Shown here one piece after another: positions 47,401 through 59,420 of a stretch of 64,000 bases of DNA. The notes below the pieces were generated by a model. The model did no database searches. It was not told the origin of the DNA and saw only the letters and a list, made by a program, of their open reading frames with translations. Position 1 is the stretch's first letter. The number at the start of each line of letters is the position of its first letter. The stretch covers positions 58,303,166 through 58,367,165 of the forward strand of contig NC_086376.1 in assembly GCF_036588685.1 (NCBI RefSeq). Direction: 5' to 3'. The DNA is from Mytilus trossulus (taxonomy: Eukaryota > Mollusca > Bivalvia > Mytilida > Mytilidae). Both the position numbers and the translations under genes were made by a program.

Positions 47401-50400
47401 TTTCTTGAGGTTGGAAAAATTACCCATTTCCCAATTAACACCTTTCATGTTAATTTAATCAATTTATTATGCTTAATATAGATAACATTAGATCTGCTTA
47501 TTGAAAAACATAGCTGCCTGGTAATACCAATTATATGTAACAATAGACTTGTATTTTAACTTTTAAGAATGCTTGTATTTTTCCAGACCACCTCCTCCTG
47601 GTATTGCAGAAGTACCAAAGATGACAGCTCTCCCTCTATCTGAGAAGGAGACACTCACACAGAAGAAACCAATGTTAGCTGCTCGAAGTCTGTCTATGTT
47701 GACTGGTCTGATGACTACAGCCAAAGCTGAGAATGTCATACATGAGCCACATATTAGTCATAAAGGTAGGTATGATGATTTATGTATGCTCATTCATGTC
47801 ATTTGAACTTGGGTATCCTTCTGCAACAGTTTGTCATTGCAATTCCTCTGAACTACACAAAAAAACCTAATGAAATTTTGTAGTTAATAAAAAGATAATC
47901 TGTAGATATTGTATTGACAAGAAATTATTACCAGGTGACTTTTTTAGGAGTTGAAGAGTGAGGTTTTGTTTGCCCAGTGACAATGTGGGTTATGTGAGTG
48001 CTCAATTTTTTTATTAATTTTTTTAAGCAAAGCAGATACAAGACATTCTGAATAGTAATAGGCACAGATGAAGATTTTAAGGATTGCAACTTTGTATCTT
48101 ATACTAAACTAGCAAGGGACACAGGGTTTCCGCTGGCGGTCGCCATTTTTGCAATTTGCGAAAAAACAATAATTGTGGCGATTAAAATTCGTCATTGGCG
48201 AAAGAATTAGGCGAAAGAAATTTTCAACCATCTTGTTTATTTAATCTTTTCGGGTTTTTCTGACTTTACCGATCAGACAATACTCTGAATTCACCTTGAA
48301 CTTGTTAAGATTTTGACAGAAAATTAATTATCAGCTGATTGCATTTATAGCTATGGTCAGATATCGACATCAAAGGACTAATAAATAAAGGTGTTGATTG
48401 TATGATATGGTTAAATGGCTTCTGTCACATGTCACAAAAGGAATTAACCACGTTGCGACGCACATGTTAGAAGCAAAAATTTTACGCTTCCTCTCCTTTT
48501 TTTAATGATAGGCCAGAAAAGAAAACTGTTGTTATGACGAAAAATGTTCAAAAGCAAGAAAGGTCTCTGATTTAAAACTTTATCATTTAACTTTCATATA
48601 GATTATTGATTTGAGTGGTACTTTAAAGTCGTTTCAGTGACACACAAGTATCAAGCATATAGTTTTACTTATTTACGATGGTCTAGAAGTAGAAAACAAA
48701 ACTGTCGTTATGAAGAAATCTATTAAAAAGGTTGGCATGAGAGTAACCCTTCAATGAAATGACTACACCTTGCACAAGGGATCAATTTCAAGTGATAAGA
48801 TGTTTTGTTTTGTTGTAAAAACCACTTCTCATTTAGGGAAGTGGGGAAAAAAAGGGGGGGGGGGGCTGGGAAAAAAGTAAAATTTTAAAAGAAAAATATA
48901 TTTGTGTAACTTGGCGAAAAATATATTGTTTTGGGGAAAGAGGTGGCGAAAAAAATAATTGACCCAAGGGAAACCCTGAAGGGACATTCATATTGAATAT
49001 TGCCTACAATTCTATTATTTTCATGCATTTTAGGTCCTGAAGATGCTGAAAATTCAGACTGGTGGCGAAAATCATCTGATACAAACAAATTCCAGTCACA
49101 TGTATCTCCAATTATAGAACCCAAATCTATTGAAAAATGTCTGCCATTTGGAGGAAGTCTAGGCTCAGGGGAAAGTAAAACAGAACATTGGTTGAATGAC
49201 CAGTCAGACATGGTGACCTCTAATTCTATTACAAGTACACCTAAAGGTCAAAAGAAAATTGCTGAGTCAATATATACAGATCAAAGTCTTACCGATGAAG
49301 AAGCAGAGGAATTTAGATTGAGGAGACCTTTAAGCAGTATAAAGATATCTCCCCGTCCAGTAACGGTTAAAACTGAAAAAGATGCAAATAACAATTTTAA
49401 TGCTATCCCAATAAATTATAGAATGGCCAGTCTAGAAGGAAGTGGTGGACATCTTGACCATAAGAAGCAGAGTATTATACCATCACCCGTAAAATTTGAA
49501 CCCGTACCGTTGCCTGTTAAATTTGAACCCGTACCATTACCTGTTAAATTTGAACCCGTACCGTTATCTGTAAAATCAATGGTCAAGACTGAAAATCTTC
49601 ATACCAAAGATGACAGGACAGATTGGGATTCAAGCGGTGTAGCTGATTCTGGCTGGGAAGAAGATTCTGGAGTGTCTGATGGTAAAGATTCCGGAAAGTT
49701 TGGCAACAATTCGTTGGAAACCTCCCAAGAGAAAGCTACATTCATTAGGGGCGGAGAAGTATGGACAGAAACTGTTCCCAAGGTTAATACGACTGGGAAA
49801 AGTAACCCTCCTTACAGGTCAAATGTGGGGATAGGTCACAATGCAATGAATGACTGGTGTGAAACAGGCATAAATTCTAAAACAGGACAACATTATGTAC
49901 ACAGCTTAAACAAGTTACAGGAAGCATATAGTTCAGGTGATGAATGGTGTGAGACAGGATCTGGTGCTAAAAGTAAACAAGTAACCAGTTTGTTAACAGG
50001 CAAAAAGGGGCATAACCCTAAAGATGATTGGGGTAGTTCAGGAACTGGTACTGTAACAGGAATCACTATCAGTATGAGCAAAGTTAACATCAGAGAACCA
50101 AATGAAACAAAACTGAACAAACCTGTACCAGACATGCCAAGTGTTAATCCTAGAGCTAGTACACTTAGTCCTGTTGCTAAATACATAGAGAAAATGTCAA
50201 AAGGTATATTATAAACATTTTAATAACAAATGTTACAATTTAATTTATGAACAAATAGCAAAATGTGTGAAGGCTTAAAGACAGCCTTGTATTGCTGTAA
50301 TTGTGGTTTTCCAACAATATTAATGTTCAGTAGTAATTGCTCATGTATGTAAAAGTATAAAGTTTATAATGGACAAACCTGATTAACTTGCATGCATGTT

Positions 50401-53400
50401 GATTTTATATTATAGGTGTATCCAAGATTCTGCCTCCAATACCAGCCAAACTCATCGGAAAAATTGGTGGGAAAGACCAGGGTTTCCATTTCCCAATAGG
50501 TGTCACCACTTCCAGTAAAGGGGATGTCATAGTGGCTGACACTGGAAATCACCTTGTTAAGATTTTCACAGCTGACGGCAAGCTGAAACTGACCATTGGT
50601 ACCACGGTAATTTAATTTATAACAAATTGTGGTTAAGAACAAAACAAATGATTCAAAATTTTCATTAGTTTTGAAAATGTTAATAAAATTCTTAATTTGT
50701 CTTTTTATATTGTTTTTCAATTTTGAATGTGCCTGTTTTTGTGGGTTTCATGATTGATTAAATGGAACAGTTTGCCCTGAACATGCAAGACATATTTTCC
50801 ACTGGATGTAAAGCAACCAACAATCAATCATAAATAGAACAGCCCTTCCATAATTCAGACTAAAAACAGTTCATTTTCTGCATAACATTTCAGGTAATTT
50901 TGAAAAGCTATTTGTTTCAAGTGAGACCTCTGTGATGTCTATCCCGGTTATTTAGCATACTATATTATTTTTTTGTCAGCTAAAACCTGCCATGCAGAGA
51001 CCATCAGCAGTGGTTGTGAATGAGAGAGATGAACTGTTTGTAAAGGATGATAAATGTATCAGAATGTTTGATTTAGAGCGAGGTGCTATAATTAGACAGA
51101 TGGGTATTGGTCAGCTCTCTCAACCTTATGGTAAAATATGGTTATATTTAGATATAGATGTGTTATAGTTAATAGACAGATGCATAAGGCAATGGGTAAC
51201 ACTCCCAGCCTTCTGGTACGGTATGATTAGTTCAGATATAACTAGAAAACCACTTTCTCACCCGTATGTTAACGTATTGTCATACTGTAAATTCAGAAAT
51301 TATTGCGTGCATTTATTAATGCGATTTTGTCATTTTACACTTGAATGCGATTTTAATTTTAACGATTTTAAGAAAAGTCATGCTTAATTCAGTTAAAATA
51401 TTACAAAATGCGAGTTTTAATTATTGCGTTTACAACTCAGTCGCATTATTCGCAATAATAAAAACCTCGCAATAATTTCTGAATTTACAGTATTCAGATA
51501 TATAGTTTATACTTGAAGAAAATTGGAATTACTCAAATCCTTCATCAATATGCCTAAATGGTAAAGAATTGTTAAATTCAGATATAAACATCCAATACTT
51601 TGAAATGGTTGGTACATAATTATGTACAAGATTTAATGCAAGATACAAAATTTTGAAGATGATCAAAATCATCAAATGGCATAGACCCCAGTAAAATCTA
51701 CAAGTCTTGTTTGGGTAACACTGTTGTATATTAAATGATAATTTTCAACTTGAATTTCTATTCTTCAATGTAATCAACTGTGTAATTTCAGGTCTGAGTA
51801 TGACTCCAGACAAAAATCTGTTGACACTGGATGTTGATAAAAGAAACCCCAAAATAGTTATTTTCTCCCAGAAGGGAGAACTGGTTAACTCATTTCCTTA
51901 TGAGCCACTGCAGGGACGTATTCCACAGACAAGATGTAGATTTCTAGATGTTGGCCAGAGTTCACTTGTTGTCAGTGATCTAGGTAAATAGCTACTATAG
52001 AATCTGAACTAGAAGCACAAGTAAAACAATAGCACAAAAAAAACTTCATCAACAAAGCTCAAAATACCTATTAAATCTTAGATCTGTTGCATTTAAACAT
52101 ACATGGTACCCAGAATATAGCCATTTTGAAAACAGGGTAACCGTCTAGATGAATAATAGAACAGTATTTAAATGTAGGAAAATATAAGATTTTTTTTTAT
52201 GTCTCTCAGTGAATCTAGTACAACTTCATAAATTGCATTTACAACATCTGACATACTTAATGGCAAAATGTCTTAAAGGGGAGATAATTCAACTCATCTT
52301 GAATGTAAATTTTGATGGATTTTACATCCTTAGGGTGCAATCAACAGTTTTTTTCTAACCCATCATATTTTGAGGGACCATGCATATGTGACCCTTACTG
52401 GTGGACTGATTAATAAAGATACTTGTATAAAACTAGATAACACTGGAATCAGAATGTTCTCTAGTTTAGAATGAAATAAAAATAATGTGTACTTTTAATA
52501 TATTATAAAATTTCATTCAATGAACATGGGGGAAAAAGGGTATAATTTTCACATAAAAAACTTGAAATCAGGTCATGTGCACACCTATGAAGACTTACCA
52601 TGCACATTTTTCTTAATCAAAACTGTATGAATTTTGAAGGTTTTTACCTGGCCTTTCAAAAAAAATCTTTTTTCAGCGACGGTTTCCTGCTTCGAAAAGA
52701 GCTGCAAATAAGTTTTCAATTTTCACTGCTAAAAACAGTCTGTTTACAGTGTTGTCTCCCCTTGAAACATGTATATTTAATATAATTTTTTAAATTATTT
52801 CAATCATTCAACCTGTTTGAATTGAAAGCTAATTAACTAATTTTTACAATCAAATACAAAAAACATGAGACTTTTTCACCAAGTAAGTAAATAAACAGGG
52901 GTTTCCCTCCATGGTTATTTTTAGTCGGGGGGGGGGAATAACTCCTAGTTTTTTTTATACGAAACTGTTTATAGCACCCTTATCAATCAATATCAATAGA
53001 AAACATCCTACAAAAACACATACAGGACGTGGCAGTGTACATTTCCATCCCTCATCTCTAACAACAACATAAAATACCCTACTAAGTAGTCTGAGGTGTG
53101 AGAGTACTTGACTTGCAGTTTGTTTTCAAAGCAATTAACATCAAAATTGAAAAAAATCAGTATTTCAGATGAAAATATCTATCAATCAATACACATCCAA
53201 TAGATTTAGTTTTCTAATTTCTGATTTACTAAAACATTTATTTTCAAGGTCGACATGAGATCTATGTCACAGATCTAAAAGGAAAGATCAAGTCATACTT
53301 TGGTAGAGGAGGATATGGCAATGGAGAGTTCTTTGAACCCTCAGGTGTTGTTGTGGATAGTACTGGTAATATGATTGTCGCAGACAGTAAAAATGACAGG

Positions 53401-53972
53401 GTTCAGGTAGGAAATAGTTTACTAGGTTGTGGATAGTAGTGGTAAGATAAGAAAATGATCATGAAATTTCAGCATTAATTACATTTTGCCTCTTATAATT
53501 ATGCCCTGTCTGTTTCTGTGTATCCTATATCATATTAAACTTTTGATAAAGGTAGTTGGGAAGTTGAAACTTGGTAGTACACATGTTCTGTTTATTGTGT
53601 TTTGATGTTTTAGGGAATATGGCATTTTCTCAAGTATTTGGTCTGGAACTTCAGGCTTACAAAACTTTTGTGATGATCTAGTCCCATGAAATATTTCCTC
53701 TTTAGGCAAAAGACTTTTGTAATTACTTGTTGATAACCTTAACATAATTATTGATGGGATTAATGGAGTTCCCTTGGTAAATGTGAACAACATTAAGTAA
53801 AGGATTTTTTGTATTTCAGATATTCCGTCCAGATGGTGGATTTTTGTGTATTGTTGGTTTCTCAGAACCCATCAAAAGACCCTCCGATATGCATTTAACA
53901 GAAGATGGACGTCTAATTGTTGTCAACTTCCTCAATCATCAGCTCAAAATTTACAAACTAGGTGATACCTGA
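44107..53972 (+). CDS. TRIM-like NHL-repeat protein without visible RING/B-box (9 exons)
   Basis: Exons: 44107-44498, 46088-46891, 47587-47765, 49034-50203, 50416-50606, 50980-51130, 51792-51983, 53249-53406, 53820-53972. All junctions are GT-AG and in phase, giving 1129 codons plus TGA. Residues 1-130 are a helical coiled coil (LKKMKAISRQLN, EIFHEEMMHELASAFQEK). C204-x2-C207-x18-C226-x2-C229 could bind zinc. About 240-848 is disordered, with repeated VKFE and tryptophan motifs. From about 856 the chain is an NHL propeller with typical strands (FPIGVTTSSKGDVIVADTGN, FEPSGVVVDSTGNMIVADSK). Such proteins (TRIM2/3/32/71 group) bind RNA or protein partners and often act as ubiquitin ligases, but no RING or B-box is seen here. 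The ATG has a good context (AAAATGG) three bases after a 3' splice site, so upstream exons exist and could code. AATAAA at 54126-54131 fits the 3' end. Confidence 0.9.
44920..45908. mobile_element. PIF/Harbinger-like TIR element in intron 1 of the NHL gene
   Basis: GGCCACGGTTTTTTAATTTG then TTGGTTTACGGAT at the left; ATCCGTAAACCAAC then AAATTAAAAAATCCTGGCC at the right. The flanks are TAA on both sides (44917-44919 and 45909-45911), a TWA target duplication. The termini match those of the element at 26292-30586. The interior of about 920 bp encodes no transposase. Confidence 0.88.
46925..47345. repeat. Two tandem units of about 170 bp, NHL gene intron 2
   Basis: GACAATAACTCAAAAATACTTTCACC and CATGAAACTTAAGTGAATTG followed by TTTATATCTATTGACGT recur once about 165 bp later. 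The block starts with GTCTGTCCGTCCGTCGTCC, as in other bivalve repeats. Confidence 0.8.
47812..48005. repeat. Solo unit related to the 11.2-11.9 kb element
   Basis: TGCAACAGTTTGTCATTGCAA, ATTCCTCTGAACTACACAA and the end word GACAATGTGGGTTATGTGAG match the PERK intron 4 element unit in order. Confidence 0.75.
48122..48978. mobile_element. Non-autonomous hAT element with exact 8-bp target duplication
   Basis: Ends are CAGGGTTTCCGCTGG and the inverse CCAAGGGAAACCCTG. The 8 bases AAGGGACA are present immediately before (48114-48121) and immediately after (48979-48986), the 8-bp duplication made by hAT transposases. At 857 bp it carries no transposase. It contains words like GGCGAAA at both ends and a G run near 48855. 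It lies 55 bp before the exon 4 splice site. Confidence 0.95.
49034..50203 (+). other. NHL gene exon 4: disordered region with repeats
   Basis: A 1170-bp exon covering residues 459-848. It includes a 27-bp minisatellite (49486-49566) encoding PVKFEPVPL three times. It also has scattered acidic/Ser/Gly tryptophan motifs: TDWDSSG (W656), SGWEEDSG (W666), NDWCETG (W733), DEWCETG (W763) and DDWGSSG (W791). No folded domain is recognised. Confidence 0.9.
50750..50835. repeat. Possible SINE 3' tail fragment
   Basis: GACATATTTTCCACTGGATG followed by TAAAGCAACCAACAATCAATC resembles the tail of molluscan SINEs ending in CAATCAATC runs. There is no head region here. Confidence 0.4.
51283..51492. mobile_element. 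MITE, second copy of the 34363-34573 family
   Basis: TACTGTAAATTCAGAAATTATTGCG and its inverse form the ends. The interior words (GCATTTATTAATGCGATTTTG, TAATAAAAACCTCGCAATAA) match the 34 kb copy in order. It lies in intron 6 of the NHL gene. Confidence 0.93.
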
Positions 53973-54125
53973 GAATTATGTGGTAGGCGTGTCAATTAAC
54001 CAAAATCATAATTGGTTTCAAAGAAATGGATATGTGCCTGTTATTCCCTGATTATTATAAGAGAAAAAAATATATTTTTCACGATAATGTGAAGTAGTAA
54101 ATACATGTAATGGAGGAATTTGAAC

Positions 54126-54131
54126 AATAAA
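54126..54131 (+). terminator. Candidate polyadenylation signal of the NHL gene
   Basis: AATAAA 154 bases after the TGA stop. It is the first such motif downstream. Confidence 0.5.
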
Positions 54132-54394
54132 CTGATATTGAAAAAGAAGCAAATTAGAATGACTTTGTTAACACTTAGATAACAAGGTGGTAGTCCTACA
54201 TGTTAGATTTTATTTTTCGCATTCCAAAGTAATCATGTTATTTTTTTTATGTATTTTTTGGTTTAAACAGTTATTTAGGTTTATGTAGATTTGTATTATA
54301 TGTAAGGCCAGTATTTTAGACGAGGTATAATTAAGAATAATTGTTATGTGTTTGGCACTGTTGTCAGTTGCGGCCATAATGGTTGAAATAAATA

Positions 54395-54605
54395 TACTGT
54401 GGATTCATTTATTTTCTTGGCTACCAATTTTCGTCGATTGGGGAAAGCTTGCATATTTGTAAATGTTTGATTTCGTGGTTTTCGAAAGTCTGCATTTAAT
54501 CCTACAGCAAATAATCGATTCCTTGAACATTTAAATTTGTGGTTTCCCTGTACCAAGAAAATCCACGAAAATTTGTTTCCAACAAATGATAATGAATTCA
54601 CAGTA
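54395..54605. mobile_element. MITE, TACTGTGGATTCATTTAT family, second copy
   Basis: TACTGTGGATTCATTTATTTTC at the left and AATGAATTCACAGTA at the right, with CCAATTTTCGTCGATTGG, GTTTGATTTCGTGG and TTTAAATTTGTGG words in the same order as 32880-33091. Confidence 0.9.
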
Positions 54606-54609
54606 TATT

Positions 54610-55890
54610 ATAGACGTGTTTACACTTGTATGCAAATTTGTCTGCCATTATGTAAATCACACAAGTTCACGTAAACTTTGACATCATAATTCAAAACATT
54701 TGACGTCACAATTAAAAAGTGATTGTTGCTTGACATCAAAAGGTGATTCGGAGTAGATCTAAGGTCATTTGAAGGCAAAATACAGCTAAATACAAAAAGT
54801 GTAAATACGTTTATTGATGTAAAGGTGAACCTGAAAAGCAGTATAAGTGACTGCCATTTCCAAACTGATGCTGGTATTTCTTTTCTAATGTCATTAATTT
54901 TACTATTTGCCAAATTTTCAACAACTATGGAAACATTGACTTCAAGTGTACAACAATGTTACCAAATACTTGGATGTTTATTTGTCAGAGAGCTTTCATA
55001 TACTAGGTAGGAGGACTATGTGTAGTTCCATTCTCTTGACTATTCCACCTGACAGATTTCATTTCAACATAAGTAAACCATAGTTTTAAAGTCAGTTGCA
55101 GAGTTCACGAAATCTCTTTTCCCCTGGTGGACCTTGAAGAAAATCTGCTGGTCCTAACTATTAATTCTATTGAAAAATACTAAAATTGTGTCAGTCCTAT
55201 GCAAAATTTTGGTGGTTAAATCCTGAGAACCACACTTTTTGCGAATTCTGCAGTTATCCTTTAGAGTGAAATTATATACATTTATACAACTTTGATTGCT
55301 CTTGAATCATTTTTGCAACCTTATTTCTTGCATAACCATTTATATTAAGTCTGTAGTTCTTGATTAATTGGAAGTTATGTCTTTGATTGATATTATCATG
55401 AATTAGCCATGGTACACAAATGGGTTTGTTAGTATCATTAAATCTGTTTTTGTTTTCAATAATTTTGTATACAAGTTAAAAAGGTATTTTTGTTATATTT
55501 TTTTTTAGTTAACATATCATAATTTGTTATTGTTGTATCAAGTTTAACATATTTTAGTGTTAGAAATATAATGTAAACAATTACGAGATTTCATGGAGAT
55601 TTTAGCCCTCATTGAAATGTATTTATATATTTCTTTTTCCTAGATCTTTTAAAGTCATAAAAGAAGTAGTTTAAGAAAAAAAATCAGGATAAATATATCG
55701 TAGAAAATTCCTACTTGTAGACAAATAATTTTACCATTTAGAAAAAGCAGTAAAAGAATAAATTGCACTAATTGGTTTATATTCTTCATCAATTGGCAGT
55801 GGCACCTTATATCCAGACACTAAAAGTGGAGCTATGTTGCATTCACCATGTCCGTTTATCCAGCACATGTTTCTTCCACACTTTTTCCAT
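54610..55890. other. AT-rich intergenic sequence
   Basis: Short frames only, with no splice-supported exon and no recognised repeat partner in the window. Confidence 0.45.
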
Positions 55891-55892
55891 TG

Positions 55893-56095
55893 GGCCTTGG
55901 TAGCTTAGTGGTCTAATAAGACATATTGCTATATCCCAAGCCTGTCAACACTGAGGTGAGTTTGATCCCTTTCGATTCTTATAATTGACTGGGATTGTCA
56001 GTTTTCCAACTGAAGGTCAGTCGCTCTCTCTCTGGCACTTTGTCTTCCTCTAACATTAAAAACTGAATAAATACCAATCAATCCATTATTAACTT
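55893..56095 (+). mobile_element. tRNA-derived SINE
   Basis: CCTTGGTAGCTTAGTGGTCTAA resembles a polymerase III A box. About 45 bases later GGTGAGTTTGATCCC resembles a B box. A conserved-looking central block follows (GACTGGGATTGTCAG, CCAACTGAAGGTCAGTCGC, GGCACTTTGTCTTCCTC), then a tail with CCAATCAATC. The order tRNA head, body, CAATC-type tail is that of molluscan SINEs; the exact family name is not claimed. Confidence 0.75.
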
Positions 56096-56099
56096 TTCT

Positions 56100-57780
56100 A
56101 ATGATTAACAGAACAGTGATTTCATTCTTAGTAAGCACTTTTACAATGATGAGTTGTAATGTGTGTCTGCTTTCTGTTAAACAAGGCAAACATTGTTTGG
56201 CCAAGTTTCTTCAAATTGAAGGTTTAAAGAAACTGCAAACTGTACTTTAAATTGAAAACCTATATCCAAAGAAAATTATCAAAAGCAGTCATCATGCATT
56301 CAAATCATGGTCACATGAAAATTTGTATGTTTATATTTGTTGGGGGCCATGTGCTTTTTTTTTTAGGGGGCATTATGTTTTTTGGTCTGTGACTCTTTCC
56401 TGCTTCAAGTTCAAGTTTTTGGCCAATGAAGTTATTGATGATGTTAAAGTCCAATCAACTTGGAACTTTGTGCACATGTTCCCTATGGTATGATCTTTCC
56501 AATTGTGCTGCCAGGTTCAACTTCTAAGCTTTACTATTGGACAAGTGTTCAGATCCTGAATTGCGCATTCCTCAATGGATATGGTAATCGTATCCATCTC
56601 GGTTACTTAAACTTGTAGCTTTTTCATCCTTTCTTTCCCATAAGGGCTAACTGCAAGGTTTATGATAATAGCTAAATGATTGATAATAAATGTTTACAAT
56701 ACTTTATTTCAGAAGATTAATAATGATATCAGTCAGTGGAGACATTAATTCATTTATTCCAGAATACATGTATTTGAAAATTGCATTGAAAATTAAGCTC
56801 TCTTAACTTCCATTAAGAGATTTACTTTTTTTTTTAAAAGAAAAGAAGAAGATCACAAGAGTTTTTACTGAATATTGTAGTGCAAATTATCAAAATTATT
56901 AGATTTCAGTCCTGCTTTCTAAATAAAGGATGAATGTACATTATTAAACCAAAAACAAATTGTGAATGGAAAAACTGTTTTTGAGCAGAGATTGACCTTG
57001 TAATTATTTTCTAGTCATTTTGTTTATGGGAACATTTCTTTTTTGTTAAATATGTACAAATGTTACAAGAATAAAGTTTAAAAATATTTTATATTGTCAT
57101 TTATTTGACTCTTCAGCTCAGATGTGTGTGTCTGTCTGGTTTTTTACCAAGAGTAATACATTATTAGCATGAAGTATGATAATCTTTCCTTCCAAGATGA
57201 CCCACAATTAGTTAGATATATTGAATTTGCATCTGTCAGTGATTTTGGTCAAATGCTGTCAAATTCATATATGTTGGTTAGGAAAAAAATTGTTTTGTCT
57301 AACAGTGGTCGGTAAATATTAAGAAGGATGAGTGCATTATTCAGCTTTCAATTTCTATACCCTTCTCACACTAAGCAAGTCTAAGATAAATAGTCTTTGC
57401 TGATCAGTAATAGGAATACCATGCCTAGCTATTAAAATTTGATGAACTAATAAGTGCTCAAGACCAGAGTAGTTTTTAGCTTAAGATTTAAAAAATGATG
57501 GTGTACATGAAAGGGATTGGGAAACCTGAGCATGAGGAGGATAACCATAGAAATTGAAAAATTAAATTTATTTTTACTATCTAAACACATGAATACATGG
57601 GTTAAGAATGATGCTTTTCAGTGGGTCTCTGAAAAAGCTCATTTCATTAAAGACAAAAGATGAGGTTTTTGACACAAATCATAAACAAGAGTGATTTACT
57701 GTCAATTGATTTTATATTTCAAGTCTTGAAGAAAAAGTTTTACTACAAGGATGTCTTAAACTTAGCATTTTTAAAGATCC
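56100..57780. other. AT-rich intergenic sequence
   Basis: No exon with splice support, no long frame and no repeat partner noticed. Confidence 0.45.
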
Positions 57781-57789
57781 ATGACAATG

Positions 57790-58600
57790 AAGTCAGTGTC
57801 AGATAAGTTCTGTTAGACAAACATGCACATCTTCATATATTCCTTACACCAAATCAGATGATATATTGATTTAAGTAATTGAAAAACAGACCAAAACACA
57901 AAAACTTAATATTTACCATTAAACCGTGAAAATGAGGTCAAGGTTAGACGATACCTGCCAGATAGACATGTTCATCTTATAATGATCCCATACATCAAAT
58001 ATAACACCAATTTCTATCAGTATTTGAAAAACACATCTAGACATAAAACTTTACATAGAGCAATGAAAAATGAAAATGAGGTCAAGATCCGAAGAATACA
58101 GCTGACTGACATATTCATACAACTATTCAATATACCAAATATAGTTGACCTATTGCTTACAGAACTTGAAAAAACAGACTGAAAGTGAAACAAAAAACTT
58201 TTGACATTGATCAATGCACCATATAATAAGGTGAAAGTTAAATGAAACCAGCCAGATTGATGCATTCTCCTTTTAAAAAATTAACACATACTTGAACTAC
58301 TGCTGCTTTAATATCGTATCTGAGAAACGGACCTAATCACAAAATAGAAACCTTGACTGATCCATGAAATTAGTTCGATGTCTGGCAAAAGCTTTCTGAC
58401 GGAAATGTAGACAAGGATTCTGTATACCAAATAGTTATACTTTCACTCATAATAAGGGAGAAATTCATATTACAAAATATTTTTTTGTAAACAATCACCG
58501 AACCATAATAATGAGATAAAGGGCAATAGATATGCCACAAGCGGAAAGTAGTCCCTATGTCTAGCATACTGTGAGTTTCATCCATAATGATGACTAAATT
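57790..58600. repeat. Degenerate tandem array, second locus of the AACCATGAAAATGAGGTCA family
   Basis: AAACCGTGAAAATGAGGTCAAGG near 57922, AAAATGAAAATGAGGTCAAG near 58070 and weaker copies near 58219, 58359 and 58499, with AAATATAGTTGACCTATTGC between them. Same unit as 30950-32770. Confidence 0.85.
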
Positions 58601-58684
58601 GGTCTATGAGCACTTGTGCAATATCCTGCTACACAAATCCAGTTGTTGCTCAACACTTATATCCATGACAATATATATATTTCC

Positions 58685-59420
58685 TGAATATAAAGAAGAT
58701 GTGGTATGAGTGCCAATGAGTTAACTCTCCATCAAAGTCACAATTTATTAAAGGTAAACCATTATAGGTCATAGTGCAGTCCTCAACATGGAGCCTTTGC
58801 TCCCAAAAATTATAAGTGTAAAACCATTCAAACAGGAATACCTAAAAGGTGTAATCTATACAATACATTAGAAACAGTTGTGAACCACACCAACAAAAAA
58901 CAACTACTGAACATCAGGTTCCTGACTTAAGACAGGTGCAAACAAATGCAGCAGGTTTAAAAGAGGGACAAAAGATACCAGAGGGACAGTCAAACTCATA
59001 AATCAAAAATAAACTGACAACAACATGGCTAAAATGAAAAAGAATAAACAGACAAACAATAGTACACATGACACAACATAGAAAACTAAAGAATAAACAA
59101 CTCAAGCCCCACCAAAAACTAGGGGTGATCTCGGGTGCTCCAGGAGGGTAAGCAGATCCTACTCCATATGTGGCACCCATTGTGTTGCTTATGAGATAAC
59201 AAATCAGGTAAATAGTCTAATATGCTAGGTAAAATTTATGAATGGGAAGGGGATTAAAGTTACGACGTAAGGAACATATCCAATATCATTTGTGAAACGG
59301 TTATTCCACAACTGTCAACCAACTCATGATTGTGTACGTCAAATTTACAAAGAAATGATTCCAACTTCACCATTTAATCATTTTAATAGGTACCAACCTT
59401 TACCCTTACCCGAAACAATA
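58685..59420. repeat. Dispersed repeat cluster
   Basis: Starts with AAGAAGATGTGGTATGAGTG followed by CCAATGAGTTAACTCTCCA, related to 5470 and 35800. It continues through GACTTAAGACAGGTGCAAAC and AGAGGGACAGTCAAACTCAT to GGGTGCTCCAGGAGGGTAAG, CAGATCCTACTCCATATGTG and GTTACGACGTAAGGAACATA. The second part reads like a dispersed mussel repeat, but no partner lies in this window. Confidence 0.6.

Noticed and set aside
58914-59180. 88-codon minus frame in the 58.9-59.2 kb repeat cluster
   Set aside because: It lies wholly in dispersed repeat sequence and has no splice or domain support.
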